Notes under the pieces: model-generated | Databases searched by the model: none | What the model was told of the DNA's origin: nothing | What the model saw: the letters and a program-made list of their open reading frames with translations, nothing else | Translations under genes and position numbers: made by a program | Part shown: positions 42,098-51,302 of the stretch, in pieces | Layout: each line of letters starts with the position of its first letter | Position numbering within the stretch: position 1 is the stretch's first letter | From: an uncultured Verrucomicrobiales bacterium | GTDB taxonomy: Bacteria; Verrucomicrobiota; Verrucomicrobiia; Verrucomicrobiales; Akkermansiaceae | Assembly: GCA_937951675.1 (NCBI GenBank) | Contig: CALFBI010000004.1 | Span: forward strand, 62,001-126,000 | Length of the DNA: 64,000 nucleotides | Reading direction: 5' to 3'

Positions 42098-43990
42098 TTA
42101 CTCTGCTTCAAACCCGAAGTCAATCTTAGCAGGCTGAATGCCCGCTTCTTCTAAAAACTGAATATGCTTTTTGAGCGCTATCATATACTTTCTTTTAGGA
42201 AGCCCTTTAAATTTTCCAAAATTGGAAGCTTTCACTAATAATAAAGACTGTTGGAACAAAGTTAAGGCTTCTTCTGGCTGGCGCAATGATTGCCACTTAT
42301 AAAGAGCTAAAAGATAATAATGCTGAGACAAATGAGCCTTAGGGCCATAGACGCTTTCTCTCATTCCTGCTAATTCTAATACTTTAATATGTAATGGCTG
42401 TGCTAACTCAAACTCTTTCATCCAGTCATGAATTCTTGCCTTATTTGAGACAATCTCAACATCATAAGGGTTCGCTTGATACGCCTTTTTATAAAGCTCC
42501 TTTAACTCTACCAGTTTTTTTTGTTTTCCCTGCCCTTGAAGAGAACTCGCTAAATAGTTTTCTATCTCTAATCTTCCATAGTATCTCAAATTCTCAAAAC
42601 TCGGGTCTCTCTGTGCTATTTCACGCATGAGCAACAAATCATCGTTCAGCGACAATAATCCTCCCCCCCCTTTTGTATCTCGATCAAACCGGTAAGGAAG
42701 AGCTCTCAAATGCGGTAAAGACACGAACAACCCCGTTCCCGCAGCCAAAGTCAAAAGCTGCATTAGCCCAACTCCCGCAGTCTTACTTGGTGCAACAGCG
42801 TTTTGAGCACCTGAAGCTAGACCTAAGATTAAAGCAAAAAAAGCGGTGTTTGCGAAAAAATGAAAATTAAAACTGAAAACCGCCTGCACTAAGTAAGCAC
42901 ACAAAACGCCTGTTGCCGCCAGCTGAATTAGTCCTCGCGACTGCTGAGAAGATAAAAATAATGATACTAACCTTTGAAAGAAAAACGTAAGCCCCCCAAT
43001 AATCAACAACATCCCAACCAAGCCGTAATCTAAAAAAGCTTGGAGATATTCATTATGAATATAATGAAGGTCCCCAAGCCAGCTACCTATTTGCGACCAG
43101 ACAGTTAAATATTGAAAACTGTAACTATTGGAGCCATTCCCCCATAAATGAGGGAGCTCGATCAATCTCCACGCCATAGACCAATACGGAACCCTATCCC
43201 CCAAAAGAAAGGCGCTATCAACACTCATGCCTCGTTTTGCAAACATCGCTCCTACTAACAGAAAAGATAAAACTGCCACCCCGACGGTATAAGTTAGCAG
43301 CACAATTCCGGCCGATTTTTTATGTTCAATAAAACGTTTGGCTAATACCAAAAAAACAATAACAGCAGCTCCTACCATCATCGCAAAAAGCCCCCCTCGA
43401 GACAAACTCGCTAATACGAGCCCGAACCCGCCTAAACTAATCAACCGGTAAGCCCATTTTCTCACCGCAGCTTGATCAAAAGAAACAAGCATCAGTGCTA
43501 ACGAAGCCGCCCCCACAAAAGAGGCCATCGCATTTTTATGCACAAACAAACCTGAGAGGCCGATCCCAGGATCTCCTCTTCTTAAAAACAATCCTTTATC
43601 AAATTGTTGATAAACCCCAAACAGGATATTCATCACAATTAAAAAACTCATAACATCCCAAACGAGAGTTACCATTTGAGGGCTTTTTCGTAGCAACAAG
43701 CCTAAAGAGAAAAAAAGCACCATTCCTGATAAAATAACCAAATCTTCAGCAGCAAGGCTCATCACAGGCGAAAGAAAAGCGCGAACGCTTAAATAAAGAA
43801 AAGGAATGCTAACCATTATTAAATCACATTTCCGAATTCCGCCCCGAAATCCTAAATGAGATAATGAAAGACACGCCCCAAAGGCTAAAATAATCCCTAC
43901 TCCTTGACGGTCCAAAGTAGGAGAAACACATAAGCCCATCGACCACACCATTGCTAAGGCCACTAAAATCTTTTGTAAAAGTTGATTCAT
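42098..43990 (-). CDS. O-antigen ligase/polymerase (WaaL/Wzy type) with C-terminal helical domain
   Basis: 630 residues, with about 11-12 membrane helices over residues 1-420 and the ligase-type periplasmic loop near LSRGGLFAMMVGAAVIVF and the conserved HNEYLQAFLDYGLVGM. Both are typical of the Wzy_C/O-antigen ligase family. The last ~190 residues are soluble and helical, with motifs such as YKKAYQANPYDVEIVSNKA and FQQSLLLV that look like TPR repeats, similar to O-antigen ligase proteins of other phyla. It overlaps the stop of the FAD oxidoreductase by 4 bases. A second polymerase-type protein lies at 56.1-57.5 kb. Confidence 0.85.
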   Translation of the reverse strand: MNQLLQKILVALAMVWSMGLCVSPTLDRQGVGIILAFGACLSLSHLGFRGGIRKCDLIMVSIPFLYLSVRAFLSPVMSLAAEDLVILSGMVLFFSLGLLLRKSPQMVTLVWDVMSFLIVMNILFGVYQQFDKGLFLRRGDPGIGLSGLFVHKNAMASFVGAASLALMLVSFDQAAVRKWAYRLISLGGFGLVLASLSRGGLFAMMVGAAVIVFLVLAKRFIEHKKSAGIVLLTYTVGVAVLSFLLVGAMFAKRGMSVDSAFLLGDRVPYWSMAWRLIELPHLWGNGSNSYSFQYLTVWSQIGSWLGDLHYIHNEYLQAFLDYGLVGMLLIIGGLTFFFQRLVSLFLSSQQSRGLIQLAATGVLCAYLVQAVFSFNFHFFANTAFFALILGLASGAQNAVAPSKTAGVGLMQLLTLAAGTGLFVSLPHLRALPYRFDRDTKGGGGLLSLNDDLLLMREIAQRDPSFENLRYYGRLEIENYLASSLQGQGKQKKLVELKELYKKAYQANPYDVEIVSNKARIHDWMKEFELAQPLHIKVLELAGMRESVYGPKAHLSQHYYLLALYKWQSLRQPEEALTLFQQSLLLVKASNFGKFKGLPKRKYMIALKKHIQFLEEAGIQPAKIDFGFEAE

Positions 43991-45294
43991 TTCAAATATT
44001 CTGAAATTTCGTTCGAGGCTTTTCCCCCTTCTCTCACCGCATAATTCACCCCTCGATCTTCTGGGTAAATCTGAGAGAAATGATACAAAAATCGACCATC
44101 ATCAGAAGGGTGGTGTAATGGAATAGAGTCATGATAGCTTGCATCTACAACATGCTGCGCTTTTGAAAACCGTGTTAACTTTTCTTCCGAAATAATAGAA
44201 CGATCAAAATCGGGGAATAAATGTTTCAAATAATGATACCAACGCTCTTTGATCAACTCATCTGTCTCTGACCAGTTCACATCTCTATCATCACAATAGG
44301 CCCCAATATAATACACTTGTTTCCCTCCGTAGCGCTCCTTGGGGACCATTTCAGTATGTTTGATAAAGACCAAAAATGGGGCATTCGCCTCATTAATATT
44401 ATTCCAGTAATATTCACCCAATTCTTGCTCACTACTAAAAAGGAGGCAAACCGCATTTAAATACTTCGTTTTTTGAGAAGCTAAAGATCCTTGGTCACAA
44501 TCTTGGCTCAAATAATGATACACCGAATCTGGCGCTGCCACTAAAACAGCGTCAAAACGCTCCTCCACAGAATCCTGAGTAGCAATGCCCCACTGTTCCC
44601 CCTCTTGACGAAAAGGTTCCACTTTTGCCCCCAGACGAAAGACCACTCCTTTCTTTATCAAATCAGCCGAGAGAGCTTCTAAAAAGCAACGCGTTCCACC
44701 ATTCAAATATCCTAACAGCTCTGCCGATTGATTTTCTCTAGAATTCACTCTCACATGTAATCGAGCCCAAAGCCAAGCCATCGAAATATGAGAAAAGTCT
44801 TTTCCAAATTTCCCCTTAAGAAGAGGTCCCCAAATCGAATCAGCTGAACTTTGACCACATTTCCGAGTCATCCACTCTAAGGCACTTAGTGACCGGTATT
44901 GTTCCCAGCTTTTTGTTTTTTTAAGATGCAGAGCCGTGAGGCCTGTTCGAATTCGATCAACAAAGCCACAGGGCGAGAAATTAAGTAAGTCTCGAGGGCT
45001 CATAAATGGCCAAAACTTCCCTTGCACAAAAATAGAAACCGAACTCTCAAACCATTCTAACTTCTTCGAAAGCCCTAGCTCATTTATTAACGATAAGAGG
45101 TCTTGATCCGTTTTAAAAAAGTGATGGTAGGCTGCCTCAATGGGTTCTCCCTCGATAGAGACCGAACTTGCCAAACCACCGATAGCTTCATTTTTCTCAA
45201 AAATAACAACCTTAAATCCCTCTTGAGCCAAATTCCTGGCAGCGACAAGGCCCGTTACCCCTCCTCCAATAATGGCCACTTTTTTATTTTTCAT
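43987..45294 (-). CDS. FAD-dependent oxidoreductase (amine-oxidase/protoporphyrinogen-oxidase-like)
   Basis: 435 residues. The N-terminal dinucleotide fold is KVAIIGGGVTGLVAARNLA, with VVIFEKNEAIGGLASS (second FAD-binding Glu). The middle has AYHHFFKTDQDLLSLI and a substrate domain with LNGGTRCFLEALSADL; the C-terminus has the YAVREGGKASNEISEYL flavin contact. Members in surface polysaccharide loci are usually annotated as flavin amine oxidoreductases and may act on nucleotide or lipid-linked sugars, UDP-galactopyranose mutase-like. The exact reaction is unclear. It is coupled to the GtrA gene (11-base overlap). Confidence 0.82.
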   Translation of the reverse strand: MKNKKVAIIGGGVTGLVAARNLAQEGFKVVIFEKNEAIGGLASSVSIEGEPIEAAYHHFFKTDQDLLSLINELGLSKKLEWFESSVSIFVQGKFWPFMSPRDLLNFSPCGFVDRIRTGLTALHLKKTKSWEQYRSLSALEWMTRKCGQSSADSIWGPLLKGKFGKDFSHISMAWLWARLHVRVNSRENQSAELLGYLNGGTRCFLEALSADLIKKGVVFRLGAKVEPFRQEGEQWGIATQDSVEERFDAVLVAAPDSVYHYLSQDCDQGSLASQKTKYLNAVCLLFSSEQELGEYYWNNINEANAPFLVFIKHTEMVPKERYGGKQVYYIGAYCDDRDVNWSETDELIKERWYHYLKHLFPDFDRSIISEEKLTRFSKAQHVVDASYHDSIPLHHPSDDGRFLYHFSQIYPEDRGVNYAVREGGKASNEISEYLK

Positions 45295-45685
45295 TATTCC
45301 GAGAAGTTATCGAATGAAATGACCAATAATGGTTGGTTAAAAACTGAGCTAATACAACTAAGGGGATCGTCACTATCTTAGATGACATTGCAGAAAACCC
45401 CAATTGCTCTGTCAGTAAAAAAAGAAGTCCGGCCGAAATAGCCCAGCCTCCCATTCCGACGAGATAGAAACAGCTCAACGCTTTCTTATGACTAACTTTT
45501 ATCTGATAATTAAAGCGAGCGTTAAGATAATAGTTATTCAGAATCCCGGCAGAAACTGACAACCAATTCGCCCACTGCATTGGAACTAAAAAATGAATCA
45601 GCCCAGCATAGAGCACAAAATCTATCATGACTCCACTACCTCCAATGAGACTGTATTTTATCAAATGGCTCTTAAATGGACTCAT
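45284..45685 (-). CDS. GtrA family membrane protein
   Basis: 133 residues from the ATG at 45683-45685. Four helices: YSLIGGSGVMIDFVLYAGL, VPMQWANWLSVSAGIL, LSCFYLVGMGGWAISAGLL and MSSKIVTIPLVVLAQFL, with NYYLNARFNY after the second and the ending NHYWSFHS. This is the GtrA/DPMS-like fold thought to help move lipid-linked sugars. It starts inside the last codons of the GtrB-type glycosyltransferase (14-base overlap), the usual partner. Confidence 0.9.
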   Translation of the reverse strand: MSPFKSHLIKYSLIGGSGVMIDFVLYAGLIHFLVPMQWANWLSVSAGILNNYYLNARFNYQIKVSHKKALSCFYLVGMGGWAISAGLLFLLTEQLGFSAMSSKIVTIPLVVLAQFLTNHYWSFHSITSRNNEK

Positions 45686-46643
45686 CCTTAGTCGAAGCAA
45701 GGTTCAATTTTTCTGACACCAGCCAAGCGGGGCGACCCTTAACTTCATCGTAAATCCGACCTAAATACTCCCCCAGAATCCCTAAACAAATGAGCTGAAT
45801 CCCTCCGAGAAAAAGAATTGAAATGACAATCGTTGCAAACCCCGGCCCTGGAGCCATTCCAAACCGGTCAAAAAAGTTAGGGAACATTCTTTGCACAAAA
45901 GTAAACACCGTTGCTAAAAGAGCGATCACTGACACCCAAAGCCCAAAATGGGAAGCCATCGCTAGAGGAAGAGCCGAAAATGAAAACACCCCATCAAGAG
46001 CCAATTTCAGAGATTTTCTAAAGGTGTATTTAGGCTCTCCTGCTAATCTTTCATCCCGGTCAAAATTGACAGGCTGATGCTTAAACCCACACCAAACTCT
46101 TAGCCCTCTTAGGTATCGGTTCCGCTCTGGTAATTGATTCAAAACATCAACTACTTTTCGATCCAACAAACAAAAATCACCTGCATCGAGAGGGATCTTA
46201 ATATGACTGAGCTTATTAAGAATACGATAAAAACCCCAGGCAAATAGCTTTTTAAAGGACCGATCTAAACGAGTATTTCTCACTCCATAAACAACTTCGT
46301 TCCCCTCTTGCCAAGCTGCCCAAAACTTTTTGAGTGCCTCTGGAGGGTCCTGTAAATCAGCATCAATGATACAAACGGCCGCACCTGACGAATATTTAAG
46401 TCCCGCACTGACCGCGTTCTGATGCCCAAAATTTCTTGAAAGGCGTAATGATTTCCACCGAGGGTCCTTACTACTCAAAGCTGAAAGCTTCTCCCAAGTT
46501 TCGTCACCAGACCCATCATCAACACAAATCACTTCATAATTCATCCCTTCCAATGCTTGATTCATCCGCTGATACAAATGATCAAGAACCAGAGATTCAT
46601 TATAACAAGGAACGACCACAGTCATTAAGGCGTCTATGCTCAT
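45672..46643 (-). CDS. GtrB/ArnC-like glycosyltransferase, family 2
   Basis: 323 residues. GT2 N-terminal domain: TVVVPCYNESLVLDHLY, VICVDDGSGDETWE, RNFGHQNAVSAGLKY and IIDADLQDPPEALKKF (the DxD-type aspartates), then a conserved KLFAWGFYRILN and LDAGDFCLLDRK. Two C-terminal helices (LWVSVIALLATVFTFVQRMF and ATIVISILFLGGIQLICLGI) anchor it. Polyprenyl-phosphate sugar synthase of the GtrB/ArnC/DPM1 type: makes Und-P-hexose for later transfer. Paired with the GtrA gene. Confidence 0.93.
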   Translation of the reverse strand: MSIDALMTVVVPCYNESLVLDHLYQRMNQALEGMNYEVICVDDGSGDETWEKLSALSSKDPRWKSLRLSRNFGHQNAVSAGLKYSSGAAVCIIDADLQDPPEALKKFWAAWQEGNEVVYGVRNTRLDRSFKKLFAWGFYRILNKLSHIKIPLDAGDFCLLDRKVVDVLNQLPERNRYLRGLRVWCGFKHQPVNFDRDERLAGEPKYTFRKSLKLALDGVFSFSALPLAMASHFGLWVSVIALLATVFTFVQRMFPNFFDRFGMAPGPGFATIVISILFLGGIQLICLGILGEYLGRIYDEVKGRPAWLVSEKLNLASTKDESI

Positions 46644-46655
46644 AAGAAATTTATT

Positions 46656-48401
46656 TTACAGTTTAGAAATATCAAAAATGAAAGGGTATTCGGAAACATA
46701 GTAAGTCTCCTCAGGCGAAAGAGAAGCCATATCAAATTCTCCGATCACTTTCATCTTCTTCTGAAGATTTACCGAATCTGGTAAAGGATTTTTTTCATCC
46801 TGAAAAGTATTCGCAGGAAAGCTAATAAGGTAGTGCCCCTTCAACCTCTCTCTCCTTTGTTTCAAGATTGCATAAGGTATTACATAATACCCCATTCCTC
46901 CCTTCGAAAGCTTTTTGACCCAATCAATCTCTAGGGCTTCCTTCGTATGAACAGAATGTCCTGAATCGTATTCAAACACGTGATATCCTTGCTCACTTCC
47001 TTTCAAACTTAAATTTTCAGGAGGAACTTCTATGGCACTTCCCCCGTCATTAGGATTTCCTCTTAAGACTGACCTCGAGTCAAACAAAACCCGGGAGGGC
47101 GCAATTTGCTGGGAGCCTTCACCCTGATATCTAGTTTGATTCACTAATTTAAAATAAGAAGCTAAACTACTATTCACAGAATAATTTTCATGTGATGAGT
47201 CCTCCCCTAAAACTGACCTCCACATCTTCCAAAACCTTTGGTTATGATCAATAGGATCAGAGGATACGTGCGCAAGCCGCTGATGAAAATGATAGAAACC
47301 ACCCATAGGCCATTTTCCGTCAGCAGTTGGATAAAGGGTTGGAACTCGGCCTAACCGAAGAGCTTGAAGCCCCTGATTAACATTCAGCCCACATAACCAA
47401 AAAGCAAAGCTCACAGCTAAAAATCCGACCATAACTACTCGGCTAACTTTCGCCTCAACATGTGATAACAAAAAATCGCGCGACACCACTATTAACAAGC
47501 CGAATAGTCCTAAAATCCAATACCTTGGGCTAAACAAAAAAAACGAATAAAATACAAAAGGTAAAACAAGAACCGCAATAAGAAAGCCTTTCCCAAACCA
47601 CTTTTCAGAATGATTTCTGGCTACAAGCATTAAGACATAAGCAAAAGTCACCACAGCAGGTCCCATCCCGAACAAGAAATAAGCCGCCACAATTTTCGGT
47701 CTTATCATTGGCGAAGATAACAAAGCTCCCTCATTCCCACCCAGTAATTCTCCTGCCAAAATTGCCAATAAGGCCCCACCACCGATCAACCCAATCCTGA
47801 AAAAAGCAATTCCCTTTGTTTCCTTCCAAAGAATAAGGCTCACTAAAGGTAACACTAAAACAGAGTCTGTTCTGGCACCGACCATCAAAAACGCGAGGAC
47901 AAAAACACACCCATTTCCCAACCATCTACCTCTTTCATAACCTCTGCTCAAAACGCTCCATAGCAACAAACCGAAAGAAACAGAAACTACCGCAGAGGAG
48001 ACGTAAGGAACCGAAAACAACAACGCCGGAGCGGTAAAACAAGTCAGTAATAAAACAAAGCGAGAAAAACTCCACTTCTTCACACTCCACAAAAAGCACC
48101 CCAAAGCACTTAAAAATAAAAAGACTTGAGCTAAATTTCCATGTCGGACCAGAGCCTCTGCATTAGCGGGGAACAAACCATCATTATGAATGGCATAACA
48201 AGCACTCAAAAAAAGATACGTCACAAAAGACTTATCTCCCATGTAATAAGTAGGAAGACCATCTAAGCTCTTCGAGTTAACGATTTCCCAAGCCCCTAAA
48301 ATAAAAGAAGCCTGATCACTCTCTCGCATCACCGAATGATCAACAGTAAGTAAAAAAATACTGCAAAACGCCAGAATAAGCAGTGGGTAAAAGCGACTCA
48401 T
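46656..48401 (-). CDS. large multi-helix membrane protein, glycosyltransferase-like
   Basis: 581 residues with about nine or ten helices in residues 5-390. An early acidic loop (DHSVMRESDQASFILGAWEI) resembles the catalytic Asp loop of GT-C enzymes such as ArnT/PMT. The C-terminal ~190 residues are soluble (VNQTRYQGEGSQQIAPSRV, GYHVFEYDSGHSVHTKEAL). No signature is strong enough to name the family. A polyprenol-sugar-dependent transferase that uses the product of the adjacent GtrB protein is a reasonable inference. It lies 24 bases after epsI. Confidence 0.6.
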   Translation of the reverse strand: MSRFYPLLILAFCSIFLLTVDHSVMRESDQASFILGAWEIVNSKSLDGLPTYYMGDKSFVTYLFLSACYAIHNDGLFPANAEALVRHGNLAQVFLFLSALGCFLWSVKKWSFSRFVLLLTCFTAPALLFSVPYVSSAVVSVSFGLLLWSVLSRGYERGRWLGNGCVFVLAFLMVGARTDSVLVLPLVSLILWKETKGIAFFRIGLIGGGALLAILAGELLGGNEGALLSSPMIRPKIVAAYFLFGMGPAVVTFAYVLMLVARNHSEKWFGKGFLIAVLVLPFVFYSFFLFSPRYWILGLFGLLIVVSRDFLLSHVEAKVSRVVMVGFLAVSFAFWLCGLNVNQGLQALRLGRVPTLYPTADGKWPMGGFYHFHQRLAHVSSDPIDHNQRFWKMWRSVLGEDSSHENYSVNSSLASYFKLVNQTRYQGEGSQQIAPSRVLFDSRSVLRGNPNDGGSAIEVPPENLSLKGSEQGYHVFEYDSGHSVHTKEALEIDWVKKLSKGGMGYYVIPYAILKQRRERLKGHYLISFPANTFQDEKNPLPDSVNLQKKMKVIGEFDMASLSPEETYYVSEYPFIFDISKL

Positions 48402-48424
48402 TTGGATATCAAAAACACCTAATT

Positions 48425-49171
48425 TTATTGAACGGCAAAACTTAAATTCCCCTTAAACGAATCATACAAATCTTGATCGAAATACTCCTTCATGAAAAGA
48501 GATCCGTAGTTCTCAATAAAATCATAAGCCCGTTTTTGCGCCTTTTCTTGCCCATCTTCCCCTTGACTGAAGACCATCACACTCGGGTATCCCCAACGAC
48601 TATTACGATTCAAAAACATATTATCTAAAGCGGTATGTAATTTTCGCTGCAAAGAAGAATGAGTCGTCCGCCCCTTCCCTACCCACCAATAGACATAATG
48701 AGCGTTTGTCTTTCTTAAGCTCTTATCCTTTTGCTGATCGAATCTCTCTAAATGAAGATCTCGAACCTCTAACCGTTTGCCTCCGATTTCTAAAGGAACA
48801 ACCACACTTTGAGTCACTGTCCATCCTTGAGCATCTAAACAAACTTCAGGGCGATGAAGACTTCTTTGATCATTCCCGCTTAAAATTAAAGTTAGAGAAA
48901 CAGAGCGGGCATAAGCCTCTTCAGCAGATAAAGCGTCTTTAGGGTAATAGACTCGCTTATTAATCCTTGTATCCGGTGGAAGCCACTCTTTTTCCAATTC
49001 GCTGACCTTGCGTTCCACTCCTTGGTAATTTTGCAACTGACTCGGGAGTGGCAATCGATCAACCATACCAGATTCAGGATCCGTCGCGGCATTAGGAAAC
49101 TTGAAACATAAAAAACAAGTCACCGCTGCTATTCCAACAAAAAATAACAACTTTAAATATAAAACTTTCAT
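48425..49171 (-). CDS. EpsI-like exosortase-associated protein
   Basis: 248 residues with an N-terminal signal or anchor (about 5-23). The hallmark of EpsI-type proteins, RSLHRPEVCLDAQGWTV, is present at about residues 104-120, followed by YVYWWVGKGRTTHSSLQRK. EpsI proteins are regularly coupled to exosortase (as separate genes or fused at its C-terminus) in polysaccharide loci and are exported; the function is not fully defined. It follows the exosortase by 9 bases. Confidence 0.88.
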   Translation of the reverse strand: MKVLYLKLLFFVGIAAVTCFLCFKFPNAATDPESGMVDRLPLPSQLQNYQGVERKVSELEKEWLPPDTRINKRVYYPKDALSAEEAYARSVSLTLILSGNDQRSLHRPEVCLDAQGWTVTQSVVVPLEIGGKRLEVRDLHLERFDQQKDKSLRKTNAHYVYWWVGKGRTTHSSLQRKLHTALDNMFLNRNSRWGYPSVMVFSQGEDGQEKAQKRAYDFIENYGSLFMKEYFDQDLYDSFKGNLSFAVQ

Positions 49172-49180
49172 CTTTAATTC

Positions 49181-50119
49181 TTATTTTTTCGTAACTTTGA
49201 CTAACTGTTTTTTCCTGGGGCTTAACCAATGCCCAATCGCAAACATACCGAACAGAGCTATCACGAACACCATCAAACCCGCCATGATATGATAAGTTGA
49301 AGGATCGTGCTCACCTCTCCCGATGGCGAACTCTGATCCAAAACTAATTGTTCCTACATATAAAATCATCATTCTCACAAAATTTCCGAGCACTGCGAGA
49401 GGAACCGCCATCAGAAACATCACTAGCACCTTCGAATTACTCTTAAGCAGCCAATAACCATATGAAATTGAAATCATCACCAAAGCAAACAGTGATCTCA
49501 GTCCGCTACAGGGAGCTGCCACTTTGAGGGAAAATCGTTCTCCAGCAGCCATGCCACCAGAAGGAGCTGACATGACAGCCGTCCCATCTTTGATGACATC
49601 CTCTCCGATCAACCTCAACGCTCCATAAGTGAGCTGTGACATAATCTTCTGCAAAGGAAAACTAATGGGCTCAATAAGGAAGGTCCACGGCCACATCATC
49701 CCTAGTAAAACCCATAACCAGAAAGCCTTCCCGAAAAAACGGATACCTAGAAAGAATATCACGATCCCAGCAACTAAAAGCTGAAGTGAAGCATACCCTA
49801 CAAATTTTTCATTCGCCTTATACCCTCCAAAATAGATGAAAAAAGCGATGAATAAAATCACCCCACCTACCCAACTCTTTTCGCATCCTCGCCAACAGCC
49901 CAGCCACCTCTTCCAAGTCAACCCAAAAAGTCCGGCAACAATAAAGGGAACAAAGTAACCAAAAGACCATTCCCCCTGATCAACCTGATAGCCCGCCCTC
50001 ATTCTTCCCCAAATGGTCGAACGCTCAGACATATAACCTGATGCGTATGGAAGCTTTATAACCAAGTATAAAAAAACTATACAAATAATACTTCCTATTG
50101 AATATTTAATTTTACTCAT
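49181..50119 (-). CDS. exosortase/archaeosortase-family protease-transpeptidase
   Basis: 312 residues from the ATG at 50117-50119. An integral membrane protein with about eight helices. The catalytic triad is in place: Cys204 in APCSGLRS, Arg249 in GNFVRMM, and His277 in STYHIMAG. Exosortases cleave or transfer PEP-CTERM proteins at the inner membrane; a candidate substrate is encoded at 26.3-27.1 kb. The start overlaps the stop of the upstream GT4 by 8 bases, and epsI follows, so sorting and polysaccharide genes are in one operon. Confidence 0.95.
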   Translation of the reverse strand: MSKIKYSIGSIICIVFLYLVIKLPYASGYMSERSTIWGRMRAGYQVDQGEWSFGYFVPFIVAGLFGLTWKRWLGCWRGCEKSWVGGVILFIAFFIYFGGYKANEKFVGYASLQLLVAGIVIFFLGIRFFGKAFWLWVLLGMMWPWTFLIEPISFPLQKIMSQLTYGALRLIGEDVIKDGTAVMSAPSGGMAAGERFSLKVAAPCSGLRSLFALVMISISYGYWLLKSNSKVLVMFLMAVPLAVLGNFVRMMILYVGTISFGSEFAIGRGEHDPSTYHIMAGLMVFVIALFGMFAIGHWLSPRKKQLVKVTKK

Positions 50120-51302
50120 TTTGGTGATTTCTAATTGTTTTGTTAACAATCATCTGAAAATCATTCTTCCAACGTTCTGGCGAAGCTTTTTCCAATAACC
50201 ATTTTCTACCAGATTGCCCCATTTTAACTCGGTCAGCTGAAGAAAGTTGCTCCATTTGACATACTGAGTTAGCGATTGAATCAATATTACCAGGAATATG
50301 ATGAAACCCTGTAACCCCTTCCTCAACAGTTTCTTTTAGCCCACCAACGGCGGCAGCAATCACGGGCTTAGCATAATCGTAAGCTTCATAAGTCACTAAT
50401 CCTAGAGGCTCCCACCAAACCGAAGGAACAATCAACGCTCGGCAATTAGCTATTAATTCAGATTTTCGATTTTTATCTACAAAACCTACGTATTCAATAG
50501 ATGAATAGTTCTTGTCAGCTTCTTCAACTTCTTTTTGTAATAAACCTACACCAGCGATAACTAATTTTGGGCAATTAGGCTGTTGTGATAATTTCTTCCA
50601 TGCTTCCAAACATTCCCTAATGCCTTTTTCTGGTATCAACCTTGCCAAAAGAAGATAATATTTGCCATCTTCAATAATTGGTAATTTTTCTAAAGCGTCC
50701 CATGAATGCCTTAACAAAAAAATTTTTTCTTCTGGAACCCCAGCTTCAATAAAAGTTTCTTTCATAAAGCCCGAAATGGCAATCCAACTCGTCACTTGCT
50801 CAAAATACTTACTTTTAGTAAACTTTTTAAGCGCCAAACTCATCAAGAACGATTTGATAACCGAAGACTGCCATGAACCCGCTTTAATTTCTTTCCAATG
50901 CCTTCCTTTTAAGCCATCTGCACAAACCTTGTCATTCACCCAAAAACTTGCTCCAACTGAAAATGGGCGGAAATTATGTATATACTGAATAACTGGAATC
51001 TTTTCTCTGTATGCATATTTATAAAGAGATGGCGAAATCACAGGAAACACATTATGCACAACTAAGGCATCACAATCACCGTATTTCTTCAGGTCTATTA
51101 TTGTATCCTTATTATGAAAAAATTTTACTAACTGATTAAGTTTATTTGGAGCATTTTTTCCCGACCACTTTGAACTGTTAACAAGATAACGCTTGAACAC
51201 AAAAAGATCTGAACCGTGCTTAAAAATACGGTCTACAGATTTTTCTTCTCCTCCTCTTTCAAGGTATTGATTAAAAACTTGAAGAAGTTTGATTTTACTC
51301 AC
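50112..51302 (-). CDS. GT4-type glycosyltransferase
   Basis: 396 residues, GT-B fold. The N-terminal half has ERGGEEKSVDRIF and IPVIQYIHNFRPF; the C-terminal half has YYLLLARLIPEKGIRECLEA and the donor-site PSVWWEPLGLVTYEA, with YAKPVIAAAVGGLKE and VEEGVTGFH after it, as in GT4 retaining enzymes. The start is GTG at 51300-51302, overlapping the previous stop by 4 bases. Donor and acceptor unknown; part of the repeat-unit assembly set. Confidence 0.93.
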   Translation of the reverse strand: MSKIKLLQVFNQYLERGGEEKSVDRIFKHGSDLFVFKRYLVNSSKWSGKNAPNKLNQLVKFFHNKDTIIDLKKYGDCDALVVHNVFPVISPSLYKYAYREKIPVIQYIHNFRPFSVGASFWVNDKVCADGLKGRHWKEIKAGSWQSSVIKSFLMSLALKKFTKSKYFEQVTSWIAISGFMKETFIEAGVPEEKIFLLRHSWDALEKLPIIEDGKYYLLLARLIPEKGIRECLEAWKKLSQQPNCPKLVIAGVGLLQKEVEEADKNYSSIEYVGFVDKNRKSELIANCRALIVPSVWWEPLGLVTYEAYDYAKPVIAAAVGGLKETVEEGVTGFHHIPGNIDSIANSVCQMEQLSSADRVKMGQSGRKWLLEKASPERWKNDFQMIVNKTIRNHQNE

